A stretch of DNA of 64,000 nt from Bacteroidota bacterium (GTDB taxonomy: Bacteria; Bacteroidota; Bacteroidia; JACPRZ01), in assembly GCA_016193485.1 (NCBI GenBank), contig JACPRZ010000018.1, forward strand, positions 1 to 64,000, written 5' to 3'. A model generated the notes under the pieces. The model was not told the origin of the DNA. It saw only the letters and a list, made by a program, of their open reading frames with translations, and searched no databases. The first letter of the stretch is position 1. Every line of letters begins with the position of its first letter. Positions 35,051 to 43,313 of this stretch are shown here, one piece after another. Made by a program: the position numbers and the translations under genes.

Positions 35051-35119
35051 ATGCAATCAAGGTTGTCCGGTATCATCATTATGGTGGCAGGCGCTATTTT
35101 AATAGTTATCGCAAAATAA
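35051..35119 (+). CDS. Possible small membrane peptide (22 residues)
   Basis: ATG, 22 codons and TAA encode a short peptide consisting of MQSRLSG, then one hydrophobic helix (IIIMVAGAILIVIA), then Lys. An A/G-rich stretch AAAGAAAAGGAT immediately precedes the ATG and may act as a ribosome site, and a Bacteroidota -7 box lies 37 bases upstream. A basic N-terminus, a single helix and a terminal Lys are common in real small membrane proteins. There is no comparative evidence, so this is a candidate only. Confidence 0.3.
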   Translation: MQSRLSGIIIMVAGAILIVIAK

Positions 35120-35307
35120 AACACTATAGGAATATTAACAATATCTAAAGACAAAACTAAGTTATTGTAATAAATTAGTAAGGATTCGATGACTATGACG
35201 AGTATCGGATGAACATGCAAAACGACACACCCCCTATCCCCCTCTTGTTAGAGGGGGGAAAATAACAAATCCCCATAATTCGCAATTAAAAATTCGCAAT
35301 TCTATTT

Positions 35308-35589
35308 ATGCCTCAACTGATAAAACATTACAACATCCGGGTTTTCGGTTCGGTACAGGGCGTATGGTTCAGGGCTTCGGCAAAAGAATTGGCCGGGGAA
35401 TTAAATATCAACGGAATTGCAAAAAATGAGATGGACGGAAGTGTCTATATTGAAGCGGAAGGCAGCCCTGAGAACCTGCAGGAATTTATCTCCTGGTGCA
35501 AAAGAGGTCCCGAAAGGGCTCTTGTATCAAAAATGGATTATACCGAAGCGCCATTAAAACGATATAATGGATTCAGGATCATCCGCTAA
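35308..35589 (+). CDS. acyP: Acylphosphatase
   Basis: A 93-residue acylphosphatase hydrolysing the carboxyl-phosphate bond of acylphosphates. The signature GSVQGVWFRASAKELA (residues ~14-29) includes the catalytic Arg, and the Asn of NGIAKNEMDGSVYIEAEG (~38-55) is present. GWV in the usual signature is replaced by NINGIAKN. Length is normal. The gene overlaps the next (thpR) by 23 bases, so the small cluster acyP-thpR-nth is probably one transcript. Confidence 0.9.
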   Translation: MPQLIKHYNIRVFGSVQGVWFRASAKELAGELNINGIAKNEMDGSVYIEAEGSPENLQEFISWCKRGPERALVSKMDYTEAPLKRYNGFRIIR

Positions 35590-36142
35590 AAAACGGCTTT
35601 TTACCGGAATACCAATACCCGGATCATTGATTGAAACATTCCGCCTGTTCAGGCATGAAAATTCCGGTATTGACGGACTAAGATGGATTCCGGACAACAA
35701 TCTTCATATAACTCTTGTATTTATCGGAGATACTCCGCAAAAGAAACTACCTGAACTTATTACTAAACTTGCTGATGAGATTTGTCAGATACCGGCTTTC
35801 CACATCCGTTTCGAAAAATTTCACCTTGTAAAGCATGGCAGGGAACCGGTTATGTTCTGGGCGCAGTTTGAGAAGAACGTTGCATTTGATATGCTTGTAA
35901 AAAAAACCGCATCTGTATTTCCCGGATCAGAGAAAAAAATTCACCGGGATAATATTCCCCACGCTACCTTGGCAAGAATAAAATCACACTTCCAGGATAA
36001 TGCGGTAAAATATCCGGATGTGATTCCGGATATCCGGGTCAATATGAACCGGTGCATCCTTTGGGAGTCGCGGTTGTCTTCTGAAGGATCAAATTATTTC
36101 CCACTCATGGAATTTCATTTGGCAGATTCAAAAAAGGTATGA
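35567..36142 (+). CDS. thpR: RNA 2',3'-cyclic phosphodiesterase (2H family)
   Basis: A 191-residue 2H phosphoesterase, the family of E. coli ThpR/LigT, opening 2',3'-cyclic phosphate ends of RNA. The two signature motifs are HITLVFIG (~47-54) and HATLARIK (~123-130), each providing one His and one Thr. KRLFTGIPIPGSL at the N-terminus and RWIPDNNLHIT are also conserved features. The ATG chosen overlaps acyP by 23 bases. The TGA stop shares four bases with the nth ATG, giving translational coupling. Confidence 0.9.
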   Translation: MDSGSSAKKRLFTGIPIPGSLIETFRLFRHENSGIDGLRWIPDNNLHITLVFIGDTPQKKLPELITKLADEICQIPAFHIRFEKFHLVKHGREPVMFWAQFEKNVAFDMLVKKTASVFPGSEKKIHRDNIPHATLARIKSHFQDNAVKYPDVIPDIRVNMNRCILWESRLSSEGSNYFPLMEFHLADSKKV

Positions 36143-36753
36143 CGAAGAAAGCAAAAACCGGATTCATTATCAACAAACTGGAAAAATTGTTTCCGGAAGT
36201 GAATATTCCTTTACGCCACCGTGATCCCTATACCCTTCTTATTGCAGTCATACTCTCGGCCCAGTGTACCGACAAACGGGTCAACCGGGTAACCCCGGTC
36301 CTGTTCGGCAAAGCGGATACTCCCACAAAAATGGTAAAACTTGGGCGAAATAAAATCGAAAAGATAATCAGAACCTGCGGGCTTTCAAAAACAAAATCAA
36401 AAAATATTGATAAACTTTCTGAAATCCTGCTGGAAAAATTCAACGGTAAAGTTCCCGATACTTTTGCAGACCTTGAATCGCTGCCCGGTGTAGGCCACAA
36501 AACCGCTTCAGTTGTAATGAGCCAGGCGTTCGGAAAACCGGCTTTTCCTGTGGATACACATATTCACCGGCTGATGAAGCGATGGAAACTTTCAAACGGA
36601 AAAAGTGTTGTTCAAACCGAAATGGATTGCAAGCGGCTTTTCCCGGAAAATCTTTGGCACAGGATACATATTCAGTTAATCCTTTTCGGGAGGCAATTTT
36701 GCCCTGCGAGAGGCCATGAACCAGGACAATGTCCTGTGTGCCGGGTAATATAA
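36139..36753 (+). CDS. nth: Endonuclease III, variant Fe-S loop
   Basis: A 204-residue base-excision DNA glycosylase/AP lyase removing oxidised pyrimidines. ILSAQCTDKRVNRVTP (~33-48), the helix-hairpin-helix LPGVGHKTAS (~115-124) with catalytic Lys, and FPVDTHIHRL (~134-143) with catalytic Asp are intact. The C-terminal cluster loop is unusual: CPARGHEPGQCPVC gives Cys-x9-Cys-x2-Cys and the protein ends four residues later, whereas the common form is Cys-x6-Cys-x2-Cys-x5-Cys. The fourth cluster ligand is therefore not visible. The reading frame through the stop looks sound. Confidence 0.93.
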   Translation: MTKKAKTGFIINKLEKLFPEVNIPLRHRDPYTLLIAVILSAQCTDKRVNRVTPVLFGKADTPTKMVKLGRNKIEKIIRTCGLSKTKSKNIDKLSEILLEKFNGKVPDTFADLESLPGVGHKTASVVMSQAFGKPAFPVDTHIHRLMKRWKLSNGKSVVQTEMDCKRLFPENLWHRIHIQLILFGRQFCPARGHEPGQCPVCRVI

Positions 36754-36782
36754 AATAGCAATGACGGCTCTCCCGGTCAACA

Positions 36783-36974
36783 TCAATTCATCACCAGTAA
36801 ATATTGATCTACCAGTGTTGATCTCCTTATGAACGATGCACGGGAATAATCGAGAATAGCACGGATCAGATGTGCCGGAGGTTCATTATATTTCAGTGAT
36901 ACAGACCGTGCGACCGGGTTGCTCTTTTTTAGCGCTCCTGAAATCGGATAAGAGGCAGGTGTATTTTTCTGCAT
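36783..36974 (-). CDS. Small conserved-looking protein downstream of the sigma factor gene
   Basis: A 63-residue protein on the same strand as, and 111 bases downstream of, the ECF sigma gene. It contains PPAHLIRAILDYSRAS near the middle, resembling a motif I associate with small Bacteroidota proteins of unknown function (P...I..IL.YS.A). No signal peptide or helix bundle is obvious. Convergent with nth, with a 29-base gap. The assignment as a real gene rests on the motif and position. Confidence 0.45.
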   Translation of the reverse strand: MQKNTPASYPISGALKKSNPVARSVSLKYNEPPAHLIRAILDYSRASFIRRSTLVDQYLLVMN

Positions 36975-37085
36975 AGGAGTAGGTTTTGGGGTTCATAAAT
37001 GAGTTGATTATGGTAATCCAACCCAATAACGCAACTCCTGTGCAGATATTGCACAAGTAATGAAAAAAACTGTTACTCCTTCTGT

Positions 37086-37670
37086 TCAGGCATAGACCGC
37101 AATTCCGTTTTCCTTAATCAATTTCCGGAGGTTGATCAATGCATATCTCATTCTGCCGAGGGAGGTATTGATGCTTGTGCCTGTTTCTTCTGCAATCTCC
37201 TTAAAACTCATACAGCAGTGGCATCGCATCCAAACCACCTCTTTTTGTTCTGCCGGAAGATAATTCAGAAGTGACCATACCTCGGATTTAACCTGCGACT
37301 GAACCATCATATCTTCAAAACTTTCCTGCACATCCGGAACCCTTGCGAAGATGTCATAATCATCCTTTTCTTTGATTTCGGGAATCCGTTTCTTTTTACG
37401 GAAAAAGTCAATCATCAGGTTATGGGCAATCCGTATTACCCAAGGTAAAAATTTACCCTCCTCATTGTATTGCCCGAGGCGCAGGGTATTAATGACCTTA
37501 ATAAAGGTCTCCTGGAATATGTCATCGGCTACCGCACGGTCTTTTACTACCATGCGGATATAGCGATAAACCTTGGTCTTGCTTTGGTTTACCAGTATTT
37601 CCAGAGCCGATTCATCACCCGACAGGTATAACTCAACGAGTTCACTGTCGGTTTTAAGAAGTGGTTGCAT
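37086..37670 (-). CDS. RNA polymerase ECF-type sigma factor (sigma-70 family)
   Basis: A 194-residue sigma factor with regions 2 and 4. Region 2 has DRAVADDIFQETFIKVINTL (~43-62) and FLPWVIRIAHNLMIDFFRKKKR (~74-95). Region 4 has LPAEQKEVVWMRCHCCMSFKEIAEETGTSINTSLGRMRYALINLRK (pieces, ~138-183), with the helix-turn-helix at its end. No anti-sigma gene is adjacent, and the pattern (no extra domains, Cys-rich CHCC) fits the widespread Bacteroidota housekeeping-like ECF group, which often works without a linked anti-sigma factor. A 130-base leader and good promoter lie upstream. Confidence 0.92.
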   Translation of the reverse strand: MQPLLKTDSELVELYLSGDESALEILVNQSKTKVYRYIRMVVKDRAVADDIFQETFIKVINTLRLGQYNEEGKFLPWVIRIAHNLMIDFFRKKKRIPEIKEKDDYDIFARVPDVQESFEDMMVQSQVKSEVWSLLNYLPAEQKEVVWMRCHCCMSFKEIAEETGTSINTSLGRMRYALINLRKLIKENGIAVYA

Positions 37671-37799
37671 AAACTACCCGTTTTGAGGTTAATAAATTCC
37701 CACGGAGATTCATCCGTGAGGTTAAGGAAAAAACAGGGTAGTTTTATGCGATAGGAGAAGAATTAATTAAAAATTATGGCTATTAATTAATTGACATTG

Positions 37800-37830
37800 C
37801 AAAGGTAAAACAATATCTGACATCTGCAAA
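37800..37830 (-). promoter_or_regulatory. Promoter for the ECF sigma gene
   Basis: On the minus strand TTTG (37830-37827), 19 bases, then TACCTTTG (37807-37800) fits the Bacteroidota -33/-7 consensus and spacing. Transcription would begin about 125 bases before the sigma ATG, leaving a long leader. Confidence 0.5.
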
Positions 37831-37888
37831 ATCATATTGTATGAAATTAACAATTATTAAGATACAGGTAAAACCCATTATCCTGCCC

Positions 37889-38071
37889 TTACGCATCATA
37901 AGAGGCAGGAGATAATTTCTCCAGGCATTTTTTGAACGCCTGAACCATTCCCTCGCACTGAACTTCCTTCCCGTAGTTCAGGTTATCCCTCGCATCCTGC
38001 AGGGCTTTGCCGGCCGATGAAATCTGTTCATTCAGCCAGTTCACGATGTCGTATAGTTTATCGTTGCTCAT
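37889..38071 (-). CDS. Small protein in operon with the MltF-like gene
   Basis: A 60-residue soluble protein (MSNDKLYDIVNWLNEQISSAG... ending KLSPASYDA), predicted mainly helical with charged faces. It starts 17 bases after the stop of the transglycosylase gene on the same strand, so the two are likely co-transcribed. The family is unknown to me. Two Cys (QCEGMV, KCLE) are present. Its length and regular codon use suggest a true gene. Confidence 0.5.
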   Translation of the reverse strand: MSNDKLYDIVNWLNEQISSAGKALQDARDNLNYGKEVQCEGMVQAFKKCLEKLSPASYDA

Positions 38072-38088
38072 AATATAAAGATTAATGG

Positions 38089-39528
38089 TTATAAGTTAAC
38101 AAGGATTTGCTTATATCGTTCATACCGGGTTAATACTTCCCTAACATAATTGTACGGTTCTTCTCCCCTGCAATAACCGTAGCGAACCACAGTATCATTA
38201 TAATATTTTGGGTTCGACTTCCATAAGATACATTCTTCCACATTTCCATCCCAACTGTTTGGGTCAAGATTATACTTTATGGCAAGATTTCTTGAGTCAA
38301 TCACATGGCCTATTCCAACATTGTATGATGCAAGTACAAACTTTATCCGCTGGCCTGAATCCGGAATAACGGGTTCCCAGTATTCATTCAGGCGGGCGAG
38401 GTATTTTGTTCCTGCCGATACATGCTGGGCGGTTGTGGAGAAAGAATCCACTCCGAACATCTCAGCCGTTGACGGCATCAGTTGCATTATCCCGAATGCT
38501 CCCGCCCATGAACGCGCTGCCGGATCAAATCTCGACTCCTGGTACATCAAAGCCACCAGCAACCTCCAGTCCCATCCAATGTTGCGGCTGAAAATCCTCG
38601 CTATATGGTCATATTGTGATATCCTTCCGCTCATCGGAGAAAAATAGGGACTTTCTTTGCGTTCAGTTATCCATTTCGGATCAATGAAATATCGGTTGTA
38701 AAGAGCCGAAAACATTATTTTCTTTCTTTCCATCGCAATCCACATATTGACTTCCCTTAGCAAATCAGGTGATGTTTTTCTTACGGCCCATGCTATTTTC
38801 TGCGGAAAACTGAGCGCTGTCTTAATATCAATCTGCGGATAATATGTGCTATTGACCATTGCCACATTCTCATCGGCAACGGTATAGGGAATTTCACCCA
38901 TCGCCACCATTTTAATCAACATCTCGGTATCATATTCTCCTGGCGCCCTGATAATTTTTACCGGGTTACCGATTTCGTCTGATAAACTTACCAGGCGTGT
39001 ATAAAAGGAAGAATTTTTTCTTACCCATACCTCTTTGCTGCCAAGGTCAATTTGCTTGCGCAGGAGTGATTTTTCCAGGTGTTCAGGCCGCATATCCTTC
39101 CAACCGTCAGGTTTTTTCTGAACAAGAACCTGCCTGGTTATTATTACCGGATTGGAAAATTCGACTGCCCTCTGGCGGTCACTCGTAACGGTAAAATTAG
39201 CGGCTATAATATCGCCAGTCCCGTTATCAAGGAAATCAAGGATACTGTCCATGTTTTTCACTACAATTATCTCTAAGTGGACATTAAGGTACCTGGCGAA
39301 ACGTGACAGGAGTTCATATTCAAAGCCCATCGGTTCACCTTTATAGATGAAGTAACTGGTGGAACTGTTATCGACAAGCGCTGTGAGTTTACCTGTTTTT
39401 TTTACCTGGTAAAGATCAGCCAATTCCCCTGGCTTAACCTGTTTTCCTGAAAAGGAATCAGGATATTGCCTGTAACAGGTTGCCTGGAAAATGATGACGG
39501 TGACCAGAAATAGAAAAAAATCTTTCAT
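38089..39528 (-). CDS. MltF-like lytic transglycosylase
   Basis: A 479-residue protein with a hydrophobic N-terminus (MKDFFLFLVTVIIFQATC, possibly a lipoprotein signal). Residues ~45-270 form a periplasmic solute-binding (SBP_bac_3-like) domain (GEPMGFEYELLSRFARYL, GTGDIIAANFTVTSDRQRAVEFS in pieces). Residues ~300-450 form an SLT lysozyme-like domain with the catalytic Glu in ALMYQESRFDP (~338), AFGIMQLMPSTAEMFG (~356-371) and ASYNVGIGHV. This arrangement equals MltF, which cleaves peptidoglycan glycan strands to 1,6-anhydromuropeptides and is regulated by its ligand-binding domain. Confidence 0.9.
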   Translation of the reverse strand: MKDFFLFLVTVIIFQATCYRQYPDSFSGKQVKPGELADLYQVKKTGKLTALVDNSSTSYFIYKGEPMGFEYELLSRFARYLNVHLEIIVVKNMDSILDFLDNGTGDIIAANFTVTSDRQRAVEFSNPVIITRQVLVQKKPDGWKDMRPEHLEKSLLRKQIDLGSKEVWVRKNSSFYTRLVSLSDEIGNPVKIIRAPGEYDTEMLIKMVAMGEIPYTVADENVAMVNSTYYPQIDIKTALSFPQKIAWAVRKTSPDLLREVNMWIAMERKKIMFSALYNRYFIDPKWITERKESPYFSPMSGRISQYDHIARIFSRNIGWDWRLLVALMYQESRFDPAARSWAGAFGIMQLMPSTAEMFGVDSFSTTAQHVSAGTKYLARLNEYWEPVIPDSGQRIKFVLASYNVGIGHVIDSRNLAIKYNLDPNSWDGNVEECILWKSNPKYYNDTVVRYGYCRGEEPYNYVREVLTRYERYKQILVNL

Positions 39529-39691
39529 GTGTTTGCTTTTAGTTAATCAGGGTTATTCTTCTGCCCTTTTATACTTAATTTCCCGGTTATTTTGTTTCGC
39601 ATTTTCTGGTAAGTATCGGGTATTGGTTTGTCAAATTAACTCCTTAATGAATGTAGGAATCCGGCTTACAACTATTTTACCCGGCTTGAGA

Positions 39692-39724
39692 GTTTGGGCA
39701 ATTCAGAGAATTGCCTTACATTTG
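39692..39724 (+). promoter_or_regulatory. Promoter for the M23 peptidase gene
   Basis: TTTG (39692-39695), 21 bases, then TACATTTG (39717-39724) matches the Bacteroidota consensus. A purine-rich AGGGGGG ribosome site sits between it and the GTG start. Confidence 0.5.
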
Positions 39725-39751
39725 CGGACTTTTTAATTATAGGGGGGTGTT

Positions 39752-40777
39752 GTGAATACAATAGGAAAATCTATTTTAATTTTCTTTTCAACCCTGATGT
39801 TCATCAGTTTATCCGATTTATCAATCGGACCTTTTTTTATTCCCGGTATCCATTCTTCATCCGGTTATGATACTGCATCAACTTTCAAACCCGGGATAGA
39901 TTCGGTATTCAACAGTAATTTTAACAGGCAGTTTTCTTCAATACAGACCATAATGTTAATTGATTCGATCCTGGACATGGATATTATCCCGCACACTTTA
40001 TTATCGCAGATTGATACCATGACAAAAAACAAGAACCATGACCGGTGTCTTCTTATCTGCAACCAGAATTCCGGATATCCATATCCGGCACACAATCTCT
40101 ATTTTATCTGGGATGAAAATAATACACACCCGTACCCGGATATTCTCTGGAAAAATGACACTTCTGTAAATCTTGTTCTCACTGATTCAAACCATCAATT
40201 CTTCATGCCTGTAAGAGGTCCGGTTACTTCCGGATTCGGGTACAGGCATGGACGAAATCACAACGGGGTGGATATAGATCTGCAGGTATGGGACACTGTG
40301 CGTTCGGCTTTTGACGGGGTTGTGCGCATTGCGGACAAAGATGGCGGATACGGCCGGCTCGTAGTCATAAGACATTATAACGGTTTTGAGACCTTTTATG
40401 CACACCTTCAACGGATTAAGGTAAAGAGCGGTCAGAAAATAAAAGCCGGAGAAATGGTCGGGTTGGGTGGTAAATCAGGCCGTGCAACAGGCAGCCATCT
40501 TCATTTTGAAGTCCGTTTCAGAGGTAAACCAGTTAACCCGGGAGCATTTATATCCTTTAAAGAAAATAAATTAGTTAAAGATAGTATCGTTCTCAACAGA
40601 ACGAACTGGAGTTATGCCGCTATACCAAAAGGAGTGAAGTATTACAAAGTAAAAAAGGGTGATTGCCTTTATGATATCGCCTCCCGGTACGGGACTACAA
40701 TCAGATCATTATGCAGCGCTAATTCTTTATCAAAGAACTCCGTTTTACGCGTTGGTCAGCAGTTACGGATTAACTGA
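39752..40777 (+). CDS. M23 (LytM-type) peptidase with C-terminal LysM
   Basis: A 341-residue envelope protein. The GTG start is chosen because AGGGGGG lies just before it and the N-terminal hydrophobic segment (ILIFFSTLMFISLSDL) begins at once. The LytM domain (~150-270) has the zinc pattern H-x3-D in NHNGVDIDL and HxH in GSHLHFEV, so it is probably an active endopeptidase cutting peptidoglycan cross-bridges. A LysM motif (YYKVKKGDCLYDIASRYGTT, ~297-316) at the end binds glycan. It is divergent from the MltF-like gene, another wall enzyme. Confidence 0.9.
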   Translation: MNTIGKSILIFFSTLMFISLSDLSIGPFFIPGIHSSSGYDTASTFKPGIDSVFNSNFNRQFSSIQTIMLIDSILDMDIIPHTLLSQIDTMTKNKNHDRCLLICNQNSGYPYPAHNLYFIWDENNTHPYPDILWKNDTSVNLVLTDSNHQFFMPVRGPVTSGFGYRHGRNHNGVDIDLQVWDTVRSAFDGVVRIADKDGGYGRLVVIRHYNGFETFYAHLQRIKVKSGQKIKAGEMVGLGGKSGRATGSHLHFEVRFRGKPVNPGAFISFKENKLVKDSIVLNRTNWSYAAIPKGVKYYKVKKGDCLYDIASRYGTTIRSLCSANSLSKNSVLRVGQQLRIN

Positions 40778-40882
40778 AACGGGTATTTTTCCACTCTCCG
40801 GAAAACCTGATCAGAAGCGGAAAAAATTCCATAAAATCATTTTCAAGAGACGAATAGTTTCTTTGCGGGAGCACCAGGAAGT

Positions 40883-41533
40883 TCATTTATCCTTATTTTT
40901 CCTGAATTCACCGTTACGCCACATTTCAATGAATTTTATCCACGCAAAAGGATTAAGGAGGTTATTGGGCGGATATTGTCCTGCATAATAAAGCCGGCTG
41001 GTCTGATTCTGAATATAATTTTTATAATTCATACTTCCGTCCATAGCAAGATTTTCCATACGTTCTTTCATTTCTGCACGTTCAATATTTTTTTCTGCAC
41101 GGGCAAGGTCATCGTCCGGTATCCGGGTATTCAGAAATGCCTCCCTGAATTGTTCCTTAGTGGGCCAGGGATAAATAAATGTCTCCATCAGCATAAAAGT
41201 ATCCTGCCGGAGAATCTGGATCAGCGAATAGCGGTTTGTTGTTAAACTGTCCGGAATTACGAACCGTTCTTTTTTAAAACCAACACATGAAAATTCTATG
41301 GTATCTTTTTTTTGCGCGACTATGGAAAAAAAACCATAAAAATCACTTATTGTTCCTCGGTAGGTATTTCTAATGATGATATGAACCAGCGGAATGGGTT
41401 GTAAACTATCGGTTATTACCACTCCCGAAAACTGGATTATTTCCCTGGTTCCCGGTTGGGCATGAATATCTTCGTAATAAACGAACATGAAAATTACAAA
41501 GATAAAAACCGGAAAGAAAAGGCGATGTCCCAT
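40883..41533 (-). CDS. Secreted protein with carboxypeptidase-regulatory-like domain
   Basis: A 216-residue protein with a signal peptide (LFFPVFIFVIFMFVYYEDIHAQ region). Residues ~35-115 (FSGVVITDSLQPIPLVHIIIRNTYRGTISDFYGFFSI in pieces, then FSCVGFKKERF) form a CarboxypepD_reg-like beta-sandwich. The C-terminal 90 residues are a charged helical region ending NGEFRKNKDK. Similar stand-alone proteins are common in Bacteroidota without known function and may sit in the periplasm. It is convergent with the M23 gene and divergent from the type IX cargo gene. Confidence 0.75.
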   Translation of the reverse strand: MGHRLFFPVFIFVIFMFVYYEDIHAQPGTREIIQFSGVVITDSLQPIPLVHIIIRNTYRGTISDFYGFFSIVAQKKDTIEFSCVGFKKERFVIPDSLTTNRYSLIQILRQDTFMLMETFIYPWPTKEQFREAFLNTRIPDDDLARAEKNIERAEMKERMENLAMDGSMNYKNYIQNQTSRLYYAGQYPPNNLLNPFAWIKFIEMWRNGEFRKNKDK

Positions 41534-41607
41534 CAGATATCGGCATAAATGTGTAATATCAACATGCCATCTTCATAACTCAGAGAACGAAAATACGATG
41601 ATATTCT

Positions 41608-41615
41608 TATCTTTG
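41608..41615 (+). promoter_or_regulatory. -7 box for the second type IX cargo gene
   Basis: TATCTTTG lies 23 bases before the ATG at 41639. A -33 box is not obvious. Confidence 0.35.
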
Positions 41616-41638
41616 TATCCCAATCAAATAAAAAATAT

Positions 41639-42787
41639 ATGAAATCATTTACATTAACCGTGATTTTTTTATTCTTCCTGACCGCGGTAAAGCCACAGGT
41701 CTCTATAATGCAAAGCGATATGCCGGATGTGGATGACACCTTCAGGATCAGTTCTGCCGACCTGTTGCAATTGGACACTACATTACTGAAACTTGATTCA
41801 ACAGGGGCAAACTATTACTGGGATTACAGTTGGCTGGTACGTGATAATCAGAGGGTAGATACGTTTTACAGTCCCTGGTTCCTGAATCTTGTTTACAATT
41901 ATTATTTTACTAATCCATTTGACCAAGATCATTTTTCAACCTATGCGCTTCATGTCCCGGATATGGATTTTGGCGGAGGCATGTACCAGTTCCAGTTAAC
42001 CGATGTTTATGATTTCTACCGGGAAACAAGCGGTGGTTATTATAATGTGGGATTCGGAGCAAAAATCAACGGAATTCCGCAGGGATTTCCTTACGATCCG
42101 ACAGATGAAATTTATGATTTTGTTGTTGAATACGGAAACACAACAACATCCTATTCCTACTGGGAAGCCGAAGCGCCCTCCGGGATGTTTGGCATTGATT
42201 TTACTTACGGCAGAAAAATGACGAGGAAAAATTATGCTGACGGATGGGGGATGTTAATCACTCCTGCCGATACTTTTAATGTCTTGCGCATTAAGTCGGT
42301 TATGGAAATTACCGATACCGTTTATAATGATTCCATTGGATTCGGATACGGTTTTGACCGCCCCGACCTGATTCATTACAAGTGGCTTTCAAAAAATTCA
42401 GGAGTTCCGGTATTATTGGTCGAAGCCGAAGATGCAATGCTCGGACCGGCTGTAAACCGCATCGAATATTACGACCCTTGGATAAACCCAATCGGGTTTG
42501 ATGAAATTGCCGCACAAGAAAATGGCCGTTTGATTCTTTATCCGAATCCGGCATCCGGAAAAACAATATTCGTTAAAAATACATTAGGTATCCTCGCGGG
42601 TGATGATTTGCAATATGAAATTCATGATTTTACGGGTAAGACCGTCTCCGCTGGAAAAGTGACCTGTCACCTTACCAATACCTTTGTGGTTGATTGCCAG
42701 GCCCTGGGCGCAGGTATCTATTCGGTTGCCATTACCGACAATCAACATAATTACGGCCGGGGAAAATTAGTGGTACCTGGAAAATAG
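41639..42787 (+). CDS. Secreted protein with type IX C-terminal sorting domain
   Basis: A 382-residue protein. The signal peptide (MKSFTLTVIFLFFLTAVKPQ) is followed by a Tyr/Trp/Asp-rich domain of ~280 residues that I do not recognise. The last ~80 residues, from LILYPNPASGKTIFV through YEIHDFTGKTVSAG to GAGIYSVAITD, are a type A type IX sorting domain of the por-secretion class. The body is therefore expected at the cell surface or outside. A -7 box precedes it, and smpB follows 23 bases after its stop. Confidence 0.85.
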   Translation: MKSFTLTVIFLFFLTAVKPQVSIMQSDMPDVDDTFRISSADLLQLDTTLLKLDSTGANYYWDYSWLVRDNQRVDTFYSPWFLNLVYNYYFTNPFDQDHFSTYALHVPDMDFGGGMYQFQLTDVYDFYRETSGGYYNVGFGAKINGIPQGFPYDPTDEIYDFVVEYGNTTTSYSYWEAEAPSGMFGIDFTYGRKMTRKNYADGWGMLITPADTFNVLRIKSVMEITDTVYNDSIGFGYGFDRPDLIHYKWLSKNSGVPVLLVEAEDAMLGPAVNRIEYYDPWINPIGFDEIAAQENGRLILYPNPASGKTIFVKNTLGILAGDDLQYEIHDFTGKTVSAGKVTCHLTNTFVVDCQALGAGIYSVAITDNQHNYGRGKLVVPGK

Positions 42788-42810
42788 CCAGTTGATTTCT
42801 GCATTTGGTA

Positions 42811-43263
42811 ATGAAAAACATCAACATTGTCAATAAAAGGGCATCATTTGAATTTGAACTTTTTGAAAAATTTGTTGCCGGCATCCAACTTACCGGGACT
42901 GAAATTAAATCTATCAGGGCGGGCAAAGCAAGTATGGGTGACGCATTTTGTTACATCCGGAACTACGAGGTATTTGTAAAAAACCTTCATATTTCGGAAT
43001 ATTCAGCCGGTACGCACTGGAACCATAACCCGCTGCGGGAAAGGAAACTACTGCTTAAAAAAAAGGAAATTTTCAAACTGCGGTCAAAATCGGAAGAAAA
43101 GGGATTTACTATTATTCCTACCCGCCTCTTCATCAATGAACGCGGTTTTGCCAAACTTGAAATAGCCCTCGCTAAAGGGAAAAAACTTCATGACAAACGC
43201 GAAGCGATTAAAAAACGGGAAGTCGACAGGGAAATAAAAAAAGGGGTGTATTTGATTGATTAA
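42811..43263 (+). CDS. smpB: SsrA-binding protein SmpB
   Basis: A 150-residue SmpB that binds tmRNA and is essential for trans-translation of stalled ribosomes. Landmarks: [35 protein letters not shown] in pieces (N-terminal), AYCYI equivalent [25 protein letters not shown], and the basic tail [22 protein letters not shown] chose ATG 42811; a TTG six bases upstream is in frame but less likely. No tmRNA gene is visible in the window. Confidence 0.95.
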   Translation: MKNINIVNKRASFEFELFEKFVAGIQLTGTEIKSIRAGKASMGDAFCYIRNYEVFVKNLHISEYSAGTHWNHNPLRERKLLLKKKEIFKLRSKSEEKGFTIIPTRLFINERGFAKLEIALAKGKKLHDKREAIKKREVDREIKKGVYLID

Positions 43264-43278
43264 CATTTTTTACCTTTG
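43251..43278 (+). promoter_or_regulatory. Promoter for the 43314 lipoprotein gene
   Basis: TTTG (43251-43254), 16 bases, then TACCTTTG (43271-43278), overlapping the smpB stop. The -7 box matches the consensus exactly and transcription would begin about 30 bases before the ATG. Confidence 0.5.
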
Positions 43279-43313
43279 CACCCAATTATTCACCTTTAAA
43301 CTTTTTATTACCA

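Larger units (their letters stand above)
34995..35307. other. Intergenic stretch with a small-ORF candidate and a hairpin
   Basis: These 313 bases hold a -7 box (35006-35013), a possible 22-codon membrane peptide gene (35051-35119) and a GC-rich hairpin CCCCCTCT/AGAGGGGG (35238-35257). ATTCGCAATT words repeat just before the acylphosphatase gene. I see no other gene. Confidence 0.6.

Noticed and set aside
37800-37888. Riboswitch in the long leader of the sigma gene.
   Set aside because: The leader is AT-rich with no recognisable aptamer motif; only a promoter is supported.
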